The notes beneath the pieces are model-generated. The model searched no databases and was not told where the DNA came from. It saw nothing but the letters and a program-made list of their open reading frames with translations. This document shows positions 52,911-63,300 of a DNA stretch of 64,000 bases, piece after piece. This DNA comes from Eleginops maclovinus (lineage: Eukaryota > Chordata > Actinopteri > Perciformes > Eleginopidae): contig NC_086368.1 in assembly GCF_036324505.1 (NCBI RefSeq), positions 620,001 through 684,000 of the forward strand, written 5' to 3'. Positions within the stretch are counted from its first letter, which is position 1, and each line of letters opens with the position of its first letter. A program made the translations under genes and the position numbers.

Positions 52911-53385
52911 CCTGGACTCACATTCAGGTTCAGGTCCGGACTCAAGTCCAGAGGTTCAGGTTCAGGTCCGGACTTATAAGTCCGGACCTGAACCCATGGC
53001 TTGTGTGAGTAACTAAAGTGAACTTATGGTAAGCTAATTATCAATTGAAAATAAACTCACAATCAACTCAAATTCAAACTCGTCCGGTTTATTGTGTTCT
53101 CTGCTACTGTCCTTTGTGTCTACATCTAGAAAGTACAAATGTTAAAAAAAAAAGTTACATACACTTTTGGCCACTTAGTCTACAAATGACTTATGACATG
53201 AACTACAGTAAACTACTAGTGTACTACAAAGTTCAAACATTTATTTAATTTACCAAACTAAAGTAACCAAACCAAAAGCTCCCCGCACAAGAAAAGATGG
53301 CTGAATAAACGCCCTAGTCGGCTAGTACCGATGCCACTACTAGTATCTTATAATATAATGCTAAGAATGTCTTTTTTTTACAAGC

Positions 53386-53706
53386 CTATTTAAAATTAAA
53401 GCCTATTTTCCAAAAAGTATTGTGCAGCTTACCTGGACCAGCCGCCAATGTGGCTGAGGCTGCATGTGGAGTAGTTTCTATTTTGTGGTTTCGCCTCAAG
53501 TGCCTCGCTATGTTCGATGTTCCCCCAGCGCACTTGATCACTTTCCCACACAGGTTACACTTCGCAGTATCTAGCGGTAGTTGCGTCACATGAATGTCTA
53601 AGCCAATCACATCGCTAGCTTCCCTTGACGTCACACAGATCTCGCGAGCAGTTGCGATATGTTGCGTGACTTGGTAAGTAATGGCCGCCATATCAGAAGC
53701 CGACAC
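53386..53706 (-). pseudogene. BED-finger exon of element C
   Basis: Reads MSASDMAAITYQVTQHIATA, then KCNLCGKVIKCAGGTSNIA followed by RHLRRNHKIE: Cys-x2-Cys and His-x5-His of a BED finger. It is followed by a GT (AGGTAAGCTGC context at about 53428), consistent with a first exon. No other transposase exon remains in C. Confidence 0.65.
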
Positions 53707-55854
53707 AATGTTTTTCGTCTTTTCTCAGCGCAAATTTCTCGATCTATGGAAGGTTTTAGATGTTTTAGAATAAAAAGGGAAAATATACGTAAATGCTAGT
53801 TTTTTTGTGGGTCCAAGTACCGGTTCCCGACGTTCCGGTTTTAACCGGACTTGAACCGGAACTTTTTACAAGTCCAGTACCAGTTCGGCGTACAGGTACA
53901 CGGCACTATTTCTGACATCTGTTTTATATGCTTACCTGTTACAGATTTGAAGAATACCAGATGAGTAGAAGTATCATAGATGATCCACAACAGCCTTCAA
54001 TCTCACAATTCTTGGACAGTCGTGAAGCGCATTACAGCATGAGTCATCCACAGCAGAAGGCTATCACCAACGCAATACTGTCCGACTTGATTATTGATTG
54101 CAACCTTCCCCTGTCTATTGTGGAACACAAGAGTTTCCGGCACTTTCTGACAGTAATTGACAGTAAGTACAGCCCAGTGTGTCGCAGAACATTGACATCA
54201 AAAACAGAGAGCCTCGCTGGGGAGAGACGTTCAACATTAAAAACTCAATTGAGGAACACTGAGCATGTTTCAGTCACTGTGGACATTTGGTCTGACCGAA
54301 AGATGAAGGGATTTTTTGGTGTCACTGTCCACTGGATAGAGAAAGATACAGCTAAAGAGAGGATACAGCTAAATACAAATCTCTTGGCCTGCAATCGCTT
54401 CAAAGGCTCACACACAGCTGAACGAATCTGTGACCAATTTGAGTCAATATGCGATGAATACAACATCAAAGATAAATTGGACTACATTATTAGTGACAGT
54501 GCTGCTAACATGTGAAAGAACAGCAAACGGTAGATGCTGCTATGGCAAAGAAACAGCGCCTGCAGTGTTTTGCGCATACTCTTCAGCTGGTGGTGGGAGA
54601 CGGTTTGAAAGAAACAAAAGTGGCATAACCTTCTCTTTCCAAGTTATCAAAACTTAGCTCATTGCTGCACACAAGACCAACATTCAAAGATGTGTTTGAT
54701 AGTGAATTTGGGAAACAGAAAGGCATCCCTGCTGCAGTCAACACAAGATGGAACTCAACACTGAGGCAAGTAAAGGCAGTTCTCCAGTGTGATCATCTAA
54801 AGCTCTGTGCCATTCTAGAAAAGGCTGGGCATAAGGAGTTGTCATTCACACCACGAGAGTGGAATCTGTTGAAGGAGTTGGTGGACATCTTGAAGCCGTT
54901 TGGAGAAGCAACTGATTTGACACAGGGAGAGAAGGTCGTCACAATCAGTGCAGTTGTTCCATCCGTCTTGTCCCTCAATCATCACCTTGAGAAGCTGAAG
55001 ACTCAAGTTGGTTTCCTGAGCGGCCTGGTTGGAAGTCTCCAGGCATCCCTGAACAAAATATTTCTTTGGATCTTCATTAACGTGAAAATGGCCGGGACTC
55101 AAGATGGGATCACTGCCCCCTATTCAGACCCAGTCTACCTCAAAGCAGCCGCCTTGGATCCAGCCTTTCCTCTGCTGTGGGTGGAGCACACTGGTCAATC
55201 GTGACATCAAGGCAGAGGTGGCACAACAAGTTAAAGGTAAATATTATTGACATCAATGCAACTTTTTTTCTCGTAGTCTGATCTTATTGACAGCATCAAT
55301 AATTGCATTTTTCAGTCTAACACTGTATCACCAACACCAATGGTAATAAGGGCTCTTTTGTTTCTTTTGTTTCTGCTGTTGTTAAATGTTTTTCCAGAAT
55401 TGATCCTGCAAGATGCTGCAGAGACTGAGCAACCTGTGCCTCTGGTTGATGAAGAAGAACAAGAGGACCTTGGACAAGGAGAAGGGCTGTTTGCTGCATA
55501 CCATAAGAGGCAGAAGAAGGATGTTGGGACCACTCCAGCACTACAGCTAAGTCACTACCTAGACACAGCCGAAGGACAGAACGCCCTTTTGTTCTGGGCA
55601 CTGAACATGAAGTCTCTTCCTTCACTCTTCCGAGTGGCCACCAGAGTCTTGGCAATACCTGCCTCTAGTGCTCCAGTGGAGCGAGTTTTCAGCCATGGTG
55701 GCATCATACTACGTCCCCATCGTGCACAAATGACTGACAGACCTTTGGCCAATTTGATCTTTTACAAATGCAATGCAGCATAGGGCCCTGACATAGAAAA
55801 GCACAACTATGTTCATTGTCATGTTCATGACACTTCACATCTAGTCCCCATCCA

Positions 55855-55951
<97 letters not shown>
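55855..55951. repeat. (CA)n microsatellite, about 48 units
   Basis: Uninterrupted CA repeat 70 bp after the element D transposase stop codon, inside D. Confidence 0.97.
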
Positions 55952-55953
<2 letters not shown>

Positions 55954-56942
55954 TTTTGGGAGTGGGGATATCTTGTATAAAGTGGTGACATGTTTGAAAA
56001 GGTTAAGGTTCCACTTAGGTTTTGAAATGAGTTAAAAAGACTGAAAACATTTTTAATAAAGTGGTAACACATTTGGAAAAGTTACATTCAACTGTTTTTG
56101 TGATCCTCCAAATACCTGTTTGAGGGTGAAGACATGTTTTTTAGTTCAAGGCTAGATTTAAGTTTTATGGTGAAGAGTGTTTTGCAAAAATGAGGATCTT
56201 TTGAGACAGTTATAGTGCAATAAGCAATGGAAATACAATGTCAGCACTTTCTGTGGAAATTACATTTGCCTTTGTTTATTTCAGATGTGTTTGAACAATG
56301 TTCTTGGTTTGATAAATATATACAGATCTTAAAAGCATACCTGATTTGTGTAAATATTATTTCTCCATTGTTAAAAGGACTTGAAACTCAAACGGGAGGA
56401 CTTGGGACTTGACTTGAGACTTGTTGGTCTTGACTTGGGACTTGACTCGGGACTTGCTTGTCTTGACTCGGGACTTGAAAGCAAAGACTTGAGACTAATT
56501 TGTGACTTGCAAAACAATGACTTGGTCCCACCTCTGGTATATCCTGTACCTTGTGAGGCTATTTTCAGTTCTGACATTGTAAATTCCACATCATGAGCTG
56601 ACCCATTATCCTGTCTCTTCTCCTTCACGTTTTCATTCTCTGCTATTACCTGCTGTTTTTGCTGCCTATGAATATCACTGAGATCTTGACCACTATGTAC
56701 TGCTGCAAGTGTCCTCCACTGAATATATGTGCCATCTCTTTATCGGACACTGCCAGCCACTCCCCATCAACCGAAACTGGAAATGTAATGGACTTCCTTT
56801 TACCACTCTGCTTCAACACAGACCAGACATCACCTAGTTGTACTCCTCTGCCATTGGTGCAACAAAATTCTCTCCATATTTTCTTTTTTTGTGTATTTCA
56901 TTATGCTACGAGCAGCTGCCCTTTTCCTTTGATACTCTATAC

Positions 56943-59435
56943 CAGCGATACTCAACCCGCGGCTCGCGAGCCGCATGCGGCTCCTTTAAGACTAGTTGCG
57001 GCTCTTTTAAGTCCCACTTAAAAAAAATAAAAATCTCAAAAAATCTTTAAAAAACGAAAAACAAAAACATTGTCAGCAGAATTCATCAACATTTCATTAT
57101 CACTCACAAGTCACGTGTATTAAGCCGCCCCTCCCTCTGAACAACCAATCACAAATGATTTCAGGTTTCCCGCTCTGATTGCAGGTGCGCGAGATAAATG
57201 CTCCGTCACACTGGGAAAACTAGCATACAGCACTACGCAAAAATGGCAAAGGAATATAGGAAAAGAAAATATGAAGAGGAATATCGAACATTTAAAGAGG
57301 ACTGGGAACTCGAGTTTTTCTTCGTCTCCACCGGTTCGGGAAAATGCATCTGCCTGCTTTGTGACAACGTCATTTCACAATTTAAAAGGTCCAATTTGCA
57401 GCGCCATCACGACACAAAACACCCGAAGTTCAGCACCGACTTTCCGAAAGGTGGAGAGCTGAGGGCGGAAAAGCTGGCGAGACTCAAACAGAACCGAACT
57501 GCTCAAAAAAACGTATTCCACACTAATACGAGTGAAAGAGCGACAGAGGCATCCTACAAAATCACACATGAACTGATGAAACAGATGAAGCCATATACTG
57601 ATGGAGAAATGGTGAAGGATTGCATACTGCTGGCTTGTTCAACGTTGTTTCCTGAGAAAAAAGACCTGGAACGAGAGGCAAAACAAATTCACTGTCGGAT
57701 TCTACTGTAGCTAGGAGGGCATCAAACATTTCAGAGAACATTGCACATACTCTTAAGGACAAACTGTCATCCGCTGAGTTTGTCAGCCTTGCAATGGACG
57801 AAAGCTTGGATATCAATGACACGCCACAATTACTCATCTTTATCCGAGCCATCAACAGTAAGTTTGACATTACAGAAGAACTGCTTGACATGGTTTCACT
57901 GGAAAATGGAACAACGGGCATTGAAATAAAAAACGCTGTGCTGGAAACATTAGAAAAGTTGAACATTGGACCAGAAAAAATCACAGCATTCACAACAGAT
58001 GGCGCACCGGCGATGCTTGGTAAGAGGAACGGAGCCGTGGCTTTGTTGAAAGAAACGCTGAAAAACGGCGGGGTTGCTGCTGAGGGTATTTTCTCATACC
58101 ATTGTATTGTGCATCAACAAGCCTTGTTTGCTAAGTTCAAATGTCTGAATGAAGTGATGGCAAATGTAATCGAAGTGGTTAATTATATCAGGGCCCGTGC
58201 AAGAAACCACCTACATTTTAAACTGCTGTGTGAGGAGTTTAACACTCACTATGGAGATTTGGTGTTACACACCGAGATCAGATGGCTGTCTAAAGGACGT
58301 ATGCTTGCACATTTCATGGACCTGCTTGAACCCCTGAAATCCTTCATTGTCGGCCAAGGGGAGACTTCCCGATTTTCCTTTTTGGATGATGAAGAGTGGG
58401 TGCTGTCTGTTGCGTTCCTGTGTGACATTACGCAGCACTTGAACGAACTTAATCTCAAGATGCAGGGAAGAAACAAGACCGTGTATGAGCTCTACACGGC
58501 TGTCAGAGTATTCTCTGACAAACTGGATGTACTTGAACGAAGTGTCCGTGGTTCTGATTACCGTTTCTTCCCCACCGTGCAGAAAGTGATGGCGATGCAT
58601 GCAGACGCTCTCCTGCCCTGTCAATCACAATGCTGTGACGTGCTAACTGAGCTCAAGCAAAACTACACATCAAGATTCCACGACTTCAAGGACCATAGCA
58701 ATATTTTTCTACTTGTGAAAAACCCATTCCTGATTGAGGTCAATGAAATGAAGCAAATAAGCGACCAGCTCGGACTTGTGCAGCTTCAAATGGAGTTTGT
58801 GGAGTTAAAGAGCTCAGATGAACTTCAGCTTCAGTTTCGGATTACAGATGTCGTGGACTTTTGGAAACTGGTGGGGCATCTACCAAATATCTCCAGACTG
58901 GCAAGACGCATCATCTCAATGTTTCCGTCCACATACCGGTGTGAAGCAGCATTCTCTGCGCTCTCAAAAATAAAATGTCGCAACCGAAACAGATTGAGTC
59001 TGCAGCACACAACAGAGGCCCTTCGGATCGCCGTTTCCAGCACAGAGCCCGACTTCAAATCACTTGTGCGGCAGAAGGAGTGTCAGAAATCACATTGAGT
59101 GTGAAGTAAGCACAACATTACTCTTCTGACAACCCCTGCTGTCTATAATCTGCTGTTATATGGACTGTGATGATCAGTAAACATGCTGTCTGTTATCTGT
59201 TGTTATGGGCAGTGATGATCAGCAATGTGTGTTTTGTGGTTGCAGTGAAAATAATAAATCACAGTTATTGCACTGTACATTATGCTTTTCATTCCTTAGT
59301 AACATATTACTATGATCCATATTCTCAAATGCATAATGCTTTCAGGGAGGAAAGGAGCGTTTTTGGATTGTGGCTCTTGCAAAAATATTTTTTCGTCAAT
59401 GTGGCTCCTGATTAGGACAAGGTTGAGTACCACTG
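56943..59435 (+). mobile_element. hAT (Charlie/GTF2IRD2-like) element F
   Basis: A 2493-bp element with TIRs CAGCGATACTCAACC and the complement of CAGTGGTACTCAACC, flanked by a perfect 8-bp TSD CTCTATAC (56935-56942, 59436-59443). Subterminal GCGGCTC/GAGCCGC and TGTGGCTC motifs recur near both ends. It carries a nearly complete transposase and is inserted in the LINE pre-RT region, where removal restores ...QNNGIEYQRKRAAAR. Confidence 0.94.
57243..59098 (+). CDS. hAT transposase of element F, one frameshift (GTF2IRD2/ZBED5-like)
   Basis: Frame 1 runs from MAKEYRKRKYEEEYRTFKED (57243; an upstream in-frame ATG at 57198 is less likely) through a BED/C2H2-type finger (CICLLCDNVISQFKRSNLQRH, split here by eye) to EREAKQ. 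A 1-2 nt indel near 57690 shifts into the second frame, which continues TVARRASNISEN and LAMDESLDINDTPQLLIFIR (first catalytic Asp). It goes on with AFTTDGAPAMLGKRNG (second Asp), YHCIVHQQALFAK, HTEIRWLSKGRML and the C-terminal RCEAAFSALSKIKCRNRNRL (dimerisation motif with Glu), ending at 59098. Total about 620 residues. Same architecture as the transposase domesticated in mammalian GTF2IRD2 and ZBED5. Apart from the one indel it looks intact. Confidence 0.88.
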
Positions 59436-59699
59436 CTCTATACCATTGTTTTGTGTCATGTTTTTCTGTAAGGATCTAAATGCATACATTTGTTCTTTAA
59501 TAGCTTGGCTGCATTCCTCATTCCACCATGGCAGCACATTTTTGCCCTCCTTAGTTGTGTACTCTTCTCTGCTCCGTTTAGGAAATGTTGCGTGACTTGG
59601 TTTGTGACTTCCTCTATGCTTCCTCCAGATGTGCTGACTCCTCACAACATCTCCTACATTTCTCCACATCAGCTTCAGCAGAGCACCACCTGGTTATTA

Positions 59700-60300
59700 T
59701 ACATCCTTCCTGTGTATATAATATACATTTGTATAAATGTTGGTAAGTACTGGTGTACTGTCCTCACTAAGGTGTGGGAACCCAGCTAGACAGTGAGCTA
59801 AACTTTCCTTTATCCGTGATGCAGTCTTTATTGAAATTCTTCACAAAATCACAAAGTCAGGAAAGTGAAACTAAAAATAAAACAATGAGAAATATAATTA
59901 GGTTCTACTTGGTTGGAAAGTTAACATACATCAACTAGACAAGCTAAGCTAATGACCTTGACATTCACTGTTGACTGCAGTGCCTAAACTGACCTGTAGC
60001 TAACATTTAGCTAACATCTTCAAAAAATCGTTTTTAAACCATTTACTTTTATAACTGCTTTTTAACAACATGAACTCGACATAAACTATGAAATTATAAA
60101 TTACAACAAAGTTTAACAACATTAAGAAAGGAATACATACAAGTGATGCCTCTGCTGGGGCAAATGAGTCTGCGTTTCGTGAGAAGGAGCCCTTTCACAG
60201 CATGTTAACATTAGCTAACCTTGCTCCAACTAACTTCCAACTCCCTACTTCCTGTTTCTAACACTGTGACGTTATGTCAAAATAAAAGTATTCCTGCTAA
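59700..60300. other. Unclassified ~0.6 kb segment inside the LINE
   Basis: Non-coding sequence between the LINE endonuclease end and the pre-RT region. It may be a solo LTR or other insertion (it begins near TGTTGGTAAGTACTGG), but I found no matching TSD or TIR. Confidence 0.4.
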
Positions 60301-60652
60301 ATGAATTTCACATTAAATAAAAGCCCCAAAATGTTTTATATCTGCCTGAAGGCAGCACAACTGGATAGTGGTCAATTCCTATAGTGGAGTTATTCATAAC
60401 AGCCCATTCCCATGTGTGAACCAAACAGTTTGATACTAACGTCAGATCCAGACATGAAACTGTTCCCCTGTGCACATCTACTCTTGTATCATGCCCATCG
60501 TTAAGGCATTCTAGTGTTCTTTCCTCCAGCATTTCTTCCACTTAATTTCCATCACTGTCTGTGTGATTGCTGCCCCATAAACTGTTGTGTGCATTGAATT
60601 CGCCACACCACATTGCCTTTCTTTTTATATTGCCTGCTATTTCTTTAAATAT

Positions 60653-60658
60653 AATAAC

Positions 60659-60733
<75 letters not shown>
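60653..60733. repeat. (AAT)n microsatellite
   Basis: About 26 AAT units on the plus strand inside the LINE endonuclease region. Confidence 0.97.
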
Positions 60734-61276
60734 TCATCCTATTTAGAGGCACCTTGAATGTGGTGATTGTGTCAGACTGTCGGATGTGTAGGGGAAGGGA
60801 GTTCCATAGTTTGGGAGCAGGCCAGCTGGATCAGTGGTTAGGTTTTGACATGGTTTATATAAATGTAGTAACTTATTATTTTTCTTGTTTTCTAGGGCTG
60901 CAATTTTCAACTATGATACACTCTATACTATCAGGGGATTGAACCTCCCTGTATGCCAAGCCATCTTTGAGAAAAGTGGCACGCCCTCCACCATTTGGTT
61001 ATTAGCTCTATCATGTCTTATGCAGCTTAACCCTGGGATGTCTAAATGAGGTCGTAACCAGGTTTTTTCTACACATATAACATCAGGAACTACCTCTAGA
61101 TTGTATACATATTTCTTAAATTCCTGACCATTAGCTATGAGACTTCTTGCGTTCCACTGTATTATGTGAAGCACCATGATTAGGGACCTAATCCCCACCC
61201 TGAATGTCCTTTTCCCCAACTCCATTTACAGCTAGCATTGCATGTATCTGATCTGTTTTAATATCTTTCTTATCAA

Positions 61277-62465
61277 CATACCTGCAAACTAGTCACCTTT
61301 CGGCGAAATTCGCCGTTTTCAACTCAAAATATGTCATTGACGTGAATCGTGTAGACCCGAAGAGTTTTTTTTTTTAGGGGGGGGGGGGGGGCTGACCGAC
61401 GACTGACCGACCAACCATAGACTGTATAACGGACTGTATAATGAGCAAGAAACAAGTTTGCTATCTTCGCAATAAATAAAATCTTTGTTCAAATGACTCG
61501 CGTTCCACGACCACCGACCAATCATAAGCAAGATAAACCACAGCGCGCTTTTTTACCCATCGGTCCCTCTTGGAGTGGAGTGCTCAGTCGTCAGCGAGTG
61601 GTTCTTCTGGACAATTTTCGGGATACGTTACAGATACAAGTTTTGAGGTAAATCTAGTAGCAGGTACTCTGGCAAAAACATTGTATGCTGTATCATTTTA
61701 ACGTTGCTGAAGTCAAATTATTTGAGCCAAATAAAGTGTATTAACATGCTTAAGCTTATCAGCTTGTTAGGTTGCTAGCTAACCTCAGTGAATTGTGTTA
61801 AAGTTAGCCTAGCTAGACCAGTTCTACGTCACCTCGTTCAATGCGAAAAGAATACGTTTGTGAAGGCTGATCTCCACAGCATCCGTCCTGTTATCTGATA
61901 TTACTGGCGGCTGTGTCATTGTGGTCAGATATGAGAGGGATAAAAACGAACAGGTAATGAACAAATACACATCCGTGTGTGGTTTAGTGAGTAGCTCAGT
62001 GTCCGAACTACGGGGGGACTCGGGGGATCCGAGACCCCCTGAAAACATGATTTGGGAAATGTTGGGGGGTCTCTAAAATAGTGTTTTCGAGATCCGCGCT
62101 CTGAGTCAAGCGCAAGAGCAAGCAACGATCAGCTTGTAATCAGAGAAAGGAGGGTTGAGTTTGGCTGCCAGCCATCTACCAGTGCTGCTAGTAATAGGGC
62201 AGAGGTGGTGGAGAACGATAGTGTGGCCCGAAAGAGGCATTTTCCCATTCAAAATGATTTTAACTGACCAGTTTATGGGTCAATAAATGTGCCATTGTTA
62301 CCATAAGAAAATGTTGTCTTTTCTCTTTATTTTCTTATGGGAGTACACCAGAATGCTTAATTTACATGTTAAAATAGCAAAATTTGGCTGGGGGGGATGC
62401 CCCCAGACCCCCCTACAACGGTTTAGTTTGTCACCTTTTTCAGCCCTTCTGAGTTTGCAGGTATG
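61277..62465. mobile_element. Non-autonomous element G with 14-bp perfect TIR and 6-bp TSD
   Basis: A 1189-bp element with perfect TIRs CATACCTGCAAACT and AGTTTGCAGGTATG, flanked by TATCAA on both sides (61271-61276, 62466-62471). GGTGAC/GTCACC motifs follow both TIRs. No transposase is encoded. It is inserted in the LINE ORF1: removing it and one TATCAA restores the minus-strand frame (AARKFLDKKDIKTDQ). A 6-bp duplication does not fit hAT (8 bp). A G-run (61379-61390) and a hAT-I-like terminus (61997-62090) are inside. Confidence 0.85.
61997..62090 (+). repeat. Solo terminus related to hAT element I
   Basis: Starts CAGTGTCCGAACT, followed by GGGGGG, a GGGGGATCC/CCCCC palindrome, AACATGATTTGGGAAAT and GGGGGTCTCTAAAATA. 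The left end of element I at 17827-17940 has the same succession (CAGGGTGCGAACT, GGGGAGC palindrome, AACATGGTTTGCGAAAT, GGGGAGCTCTCTAAAATA). No right end was found. Confidence 0.65.
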
Positions 62466-63300
62466 TATCAAGGAATTTCCTGGCTGCCTCCCCAATGGCT
62501 TTGATTTTATCACTTTTCTTTGCAACATTTACAGTATGGCATATGAAGACCACGAAGTTAACCTTTTTCACTCCTAGAATGTAATCCTTATCTTTACTCT
62601 TAGGATTTGAAACATATGTTCTGGTGTGTTACTGCCATTTATATTGTTATTCTCTGTTCCATTCCACTAGGAGTCTTATTGATTGTTTCTCTTCCCCTTT
62701 CTTTCTTTATTGCTCCTACGTATGAGACTTTGGTATGTTGACTCTGCACCTCTCTGGCCTCTCTCTGAACTTCACATCCTCCTTTATGCACTGTGATCTC
62801 CTCCACAGTTTCAACATTTTACCTTTGCATCCTTTTCACATTTTCCATCCTTGTGTTGGCCTCCACATCTCGCACACCTTAGCTGTCCTTCACACTGCTG
62901 TGCTTTGACATGCGTAGCACTTGAGAGGTTTGGGGATGTACTCCCTAACACTTAAGTTCATATATCCCATTTGCACTGCCTTAGGTAAGGTTCTCTCAAA
63001 CTGAATGAGTACTGATAATGTTTCTTGTGGTTTCCACTACTTTGCCTCCTTTTTTCCTTTTTAACATCTTCCATTAACATGTTCAATGGCACTCCTGAAA
63101 TCACTCCCCTAATGTTGCCATTGCTCCCGGGACATGAGCCTTCATTCTATCCCCATCTAGTGAATTCATTCTGATAATCTTTTCCCGCTGCTGCTTGCTA
63201 TATCAATACTCGTTTGTGGTAAATAAACTTACATTTTTCCGATCTCTTCTTCGATTGCTGTGGTAAATTTTATTGGATGTCCAGCATCCTGATTTAAATT
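62466..63300 (-). pseudogene. LINE ORF1 relic with CCHC-type region
   Basis: Minus strand. About 63000-62850 reads AVQMGYMNLSVREYIPKPLK followed by a CYACQ zinc-knuckle start, then frame-shifted CARC/CCNCGG-like knuckle remains. 62540-62466 reads KKSDKIKAIGEAARKFL and continues across element G into DKKDIKTDQIHAMLAVNG (61276-61215), just before the endonuclease. This is the gag-like ORF1 of I/Nimb LINEs. Several indels. Confidence 0.65.

Larger units (their letters stand above)
51743..53908 (-). mobile_element. hAT element C, nested in D and carrying B
   Basis: TIRs TAGTGCTGCGTACCTG and the complement of TAGTGCCGTGTACCTG, flanked by a perfect 8-bp TSD TTTCTGAC (51735-51742, 53909-53916). 2166 bp in total, 1010 bp without B and its TSD copy. 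Subterminal AAGTCC/GGACTT and GGTTCAGGTCCGGAC repeats occur at both ends. It retains a BED-finger exon on the minus strand only. Confidence 0.92.
50603..55783 (+). pseudogene. BED-type hAT transposase of element D, three exons, frameshifted
   Basis: Exon 1 (50603-50754) starts MIPQVVSFGFKNFEVVNKKR and holds a BED finger (CKTCRTKI, NFVRHLKLHKE), then a GTAAGT donor. Exon 2 (53945-55236) joins in phase (ER|FEEYQMSRSIID) and contains VTVDIWSDRKMKGFFGVTVH, SDSAANM, CFAHTLQLVVGDGLK and [10 protein letters not shown]. The frame is broken after SAANM (54515) by a deletion and again near 54640. Exon 3 (55398-55783) carries LAIPASSAPVERVFSHGG, the C-terminal hAT dimerisation motif with the catalytic Glu. 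Introns are GT-AG. Intron 1 is 3190 bp because element C inserted there. Catalytic motifs are present, so the copy died by small indels. Confidence 0.88.
50217..56536 (+). mobile_element. hAT transposon D with spliced transposase, carrying C and B
   Basis: TIRs CAGAGTTGTGGACTC and the complement of CAGAGGTGGGACCAA, flanked by a perfect 8-bp TSD GTATATCC (50209-50216, 56537-56544). The subterminal regions are packed with GACTTG/CAAGTC motifs at both ends. It encodes a three-exon BED-type hAT transposase. Total length is 6320 bp, of which 2174 bp is element C plus TSD in its first intron. It is inserted in the LINE, where removal restores the frame ...SQGTGYTAPGQEQ. Confidence 0.93.
59444..61225 (-). 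pseudogene. LINE endonuclease and pre-RT region
   Basis: Minus strand. 61190-60940 reads LHIIQWNARSLIANGQEFKK, VPDVICVEKTWLRPHLDIPG and RHDRANN, the N-terminal part of an APE-type endonuclease (the second catalytic acid, normally QETW, is KTW here). 60541-60308 reads LNDGHDTRVDVHRGTVSCLD with a later SDHFPV-equivalent IGIDHYPVV. 59600-59444 reads LPWWNEECSQAIKEQ before the RT. Frameshifts, an (AAT)n expansion (60653-60733) and an unclassified segment (about 59700-60300) interrupt it. Confidence 0.75.
47640..63300 (-). mobile_element. I/Nimb-like LINE, exploded by nested insertions
   Basis: One minus-strand LINE whose parts occur in correct order over about 15.7 kb: ORF1 with CCHC region (about 63260-62466 and 61276-61200), endonuclease (61200-60308), pre-RT region (59660-59444, 56934-56545, 50208 to about 50110), RT (49081-48720), C-terminal RNase H/tail region (48690-48508, 48035-47850) and 3' UTR with GAA-rich tail (47850-47640). 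It is interrupted by hAT elements E, D, F, by element G, and by two unclassified segments (49082-50110 and about 59700-60300). Removing G, F and D with one TSD copy restores the LINE frame at each joint. A further internal deletion lies after the RT motif GIPQGSAVSPILFN-like sequence. Inactive. Confidence 0.85.

Noticed and set aside
51743..53908. Element C as a Harbinger-type insertion
   Set aside because: The duplication is 8 bp (TTTCTGAC) and the coding remnant is a BED finger, which fits hAT rather than Harbinger (3-bp TSD).
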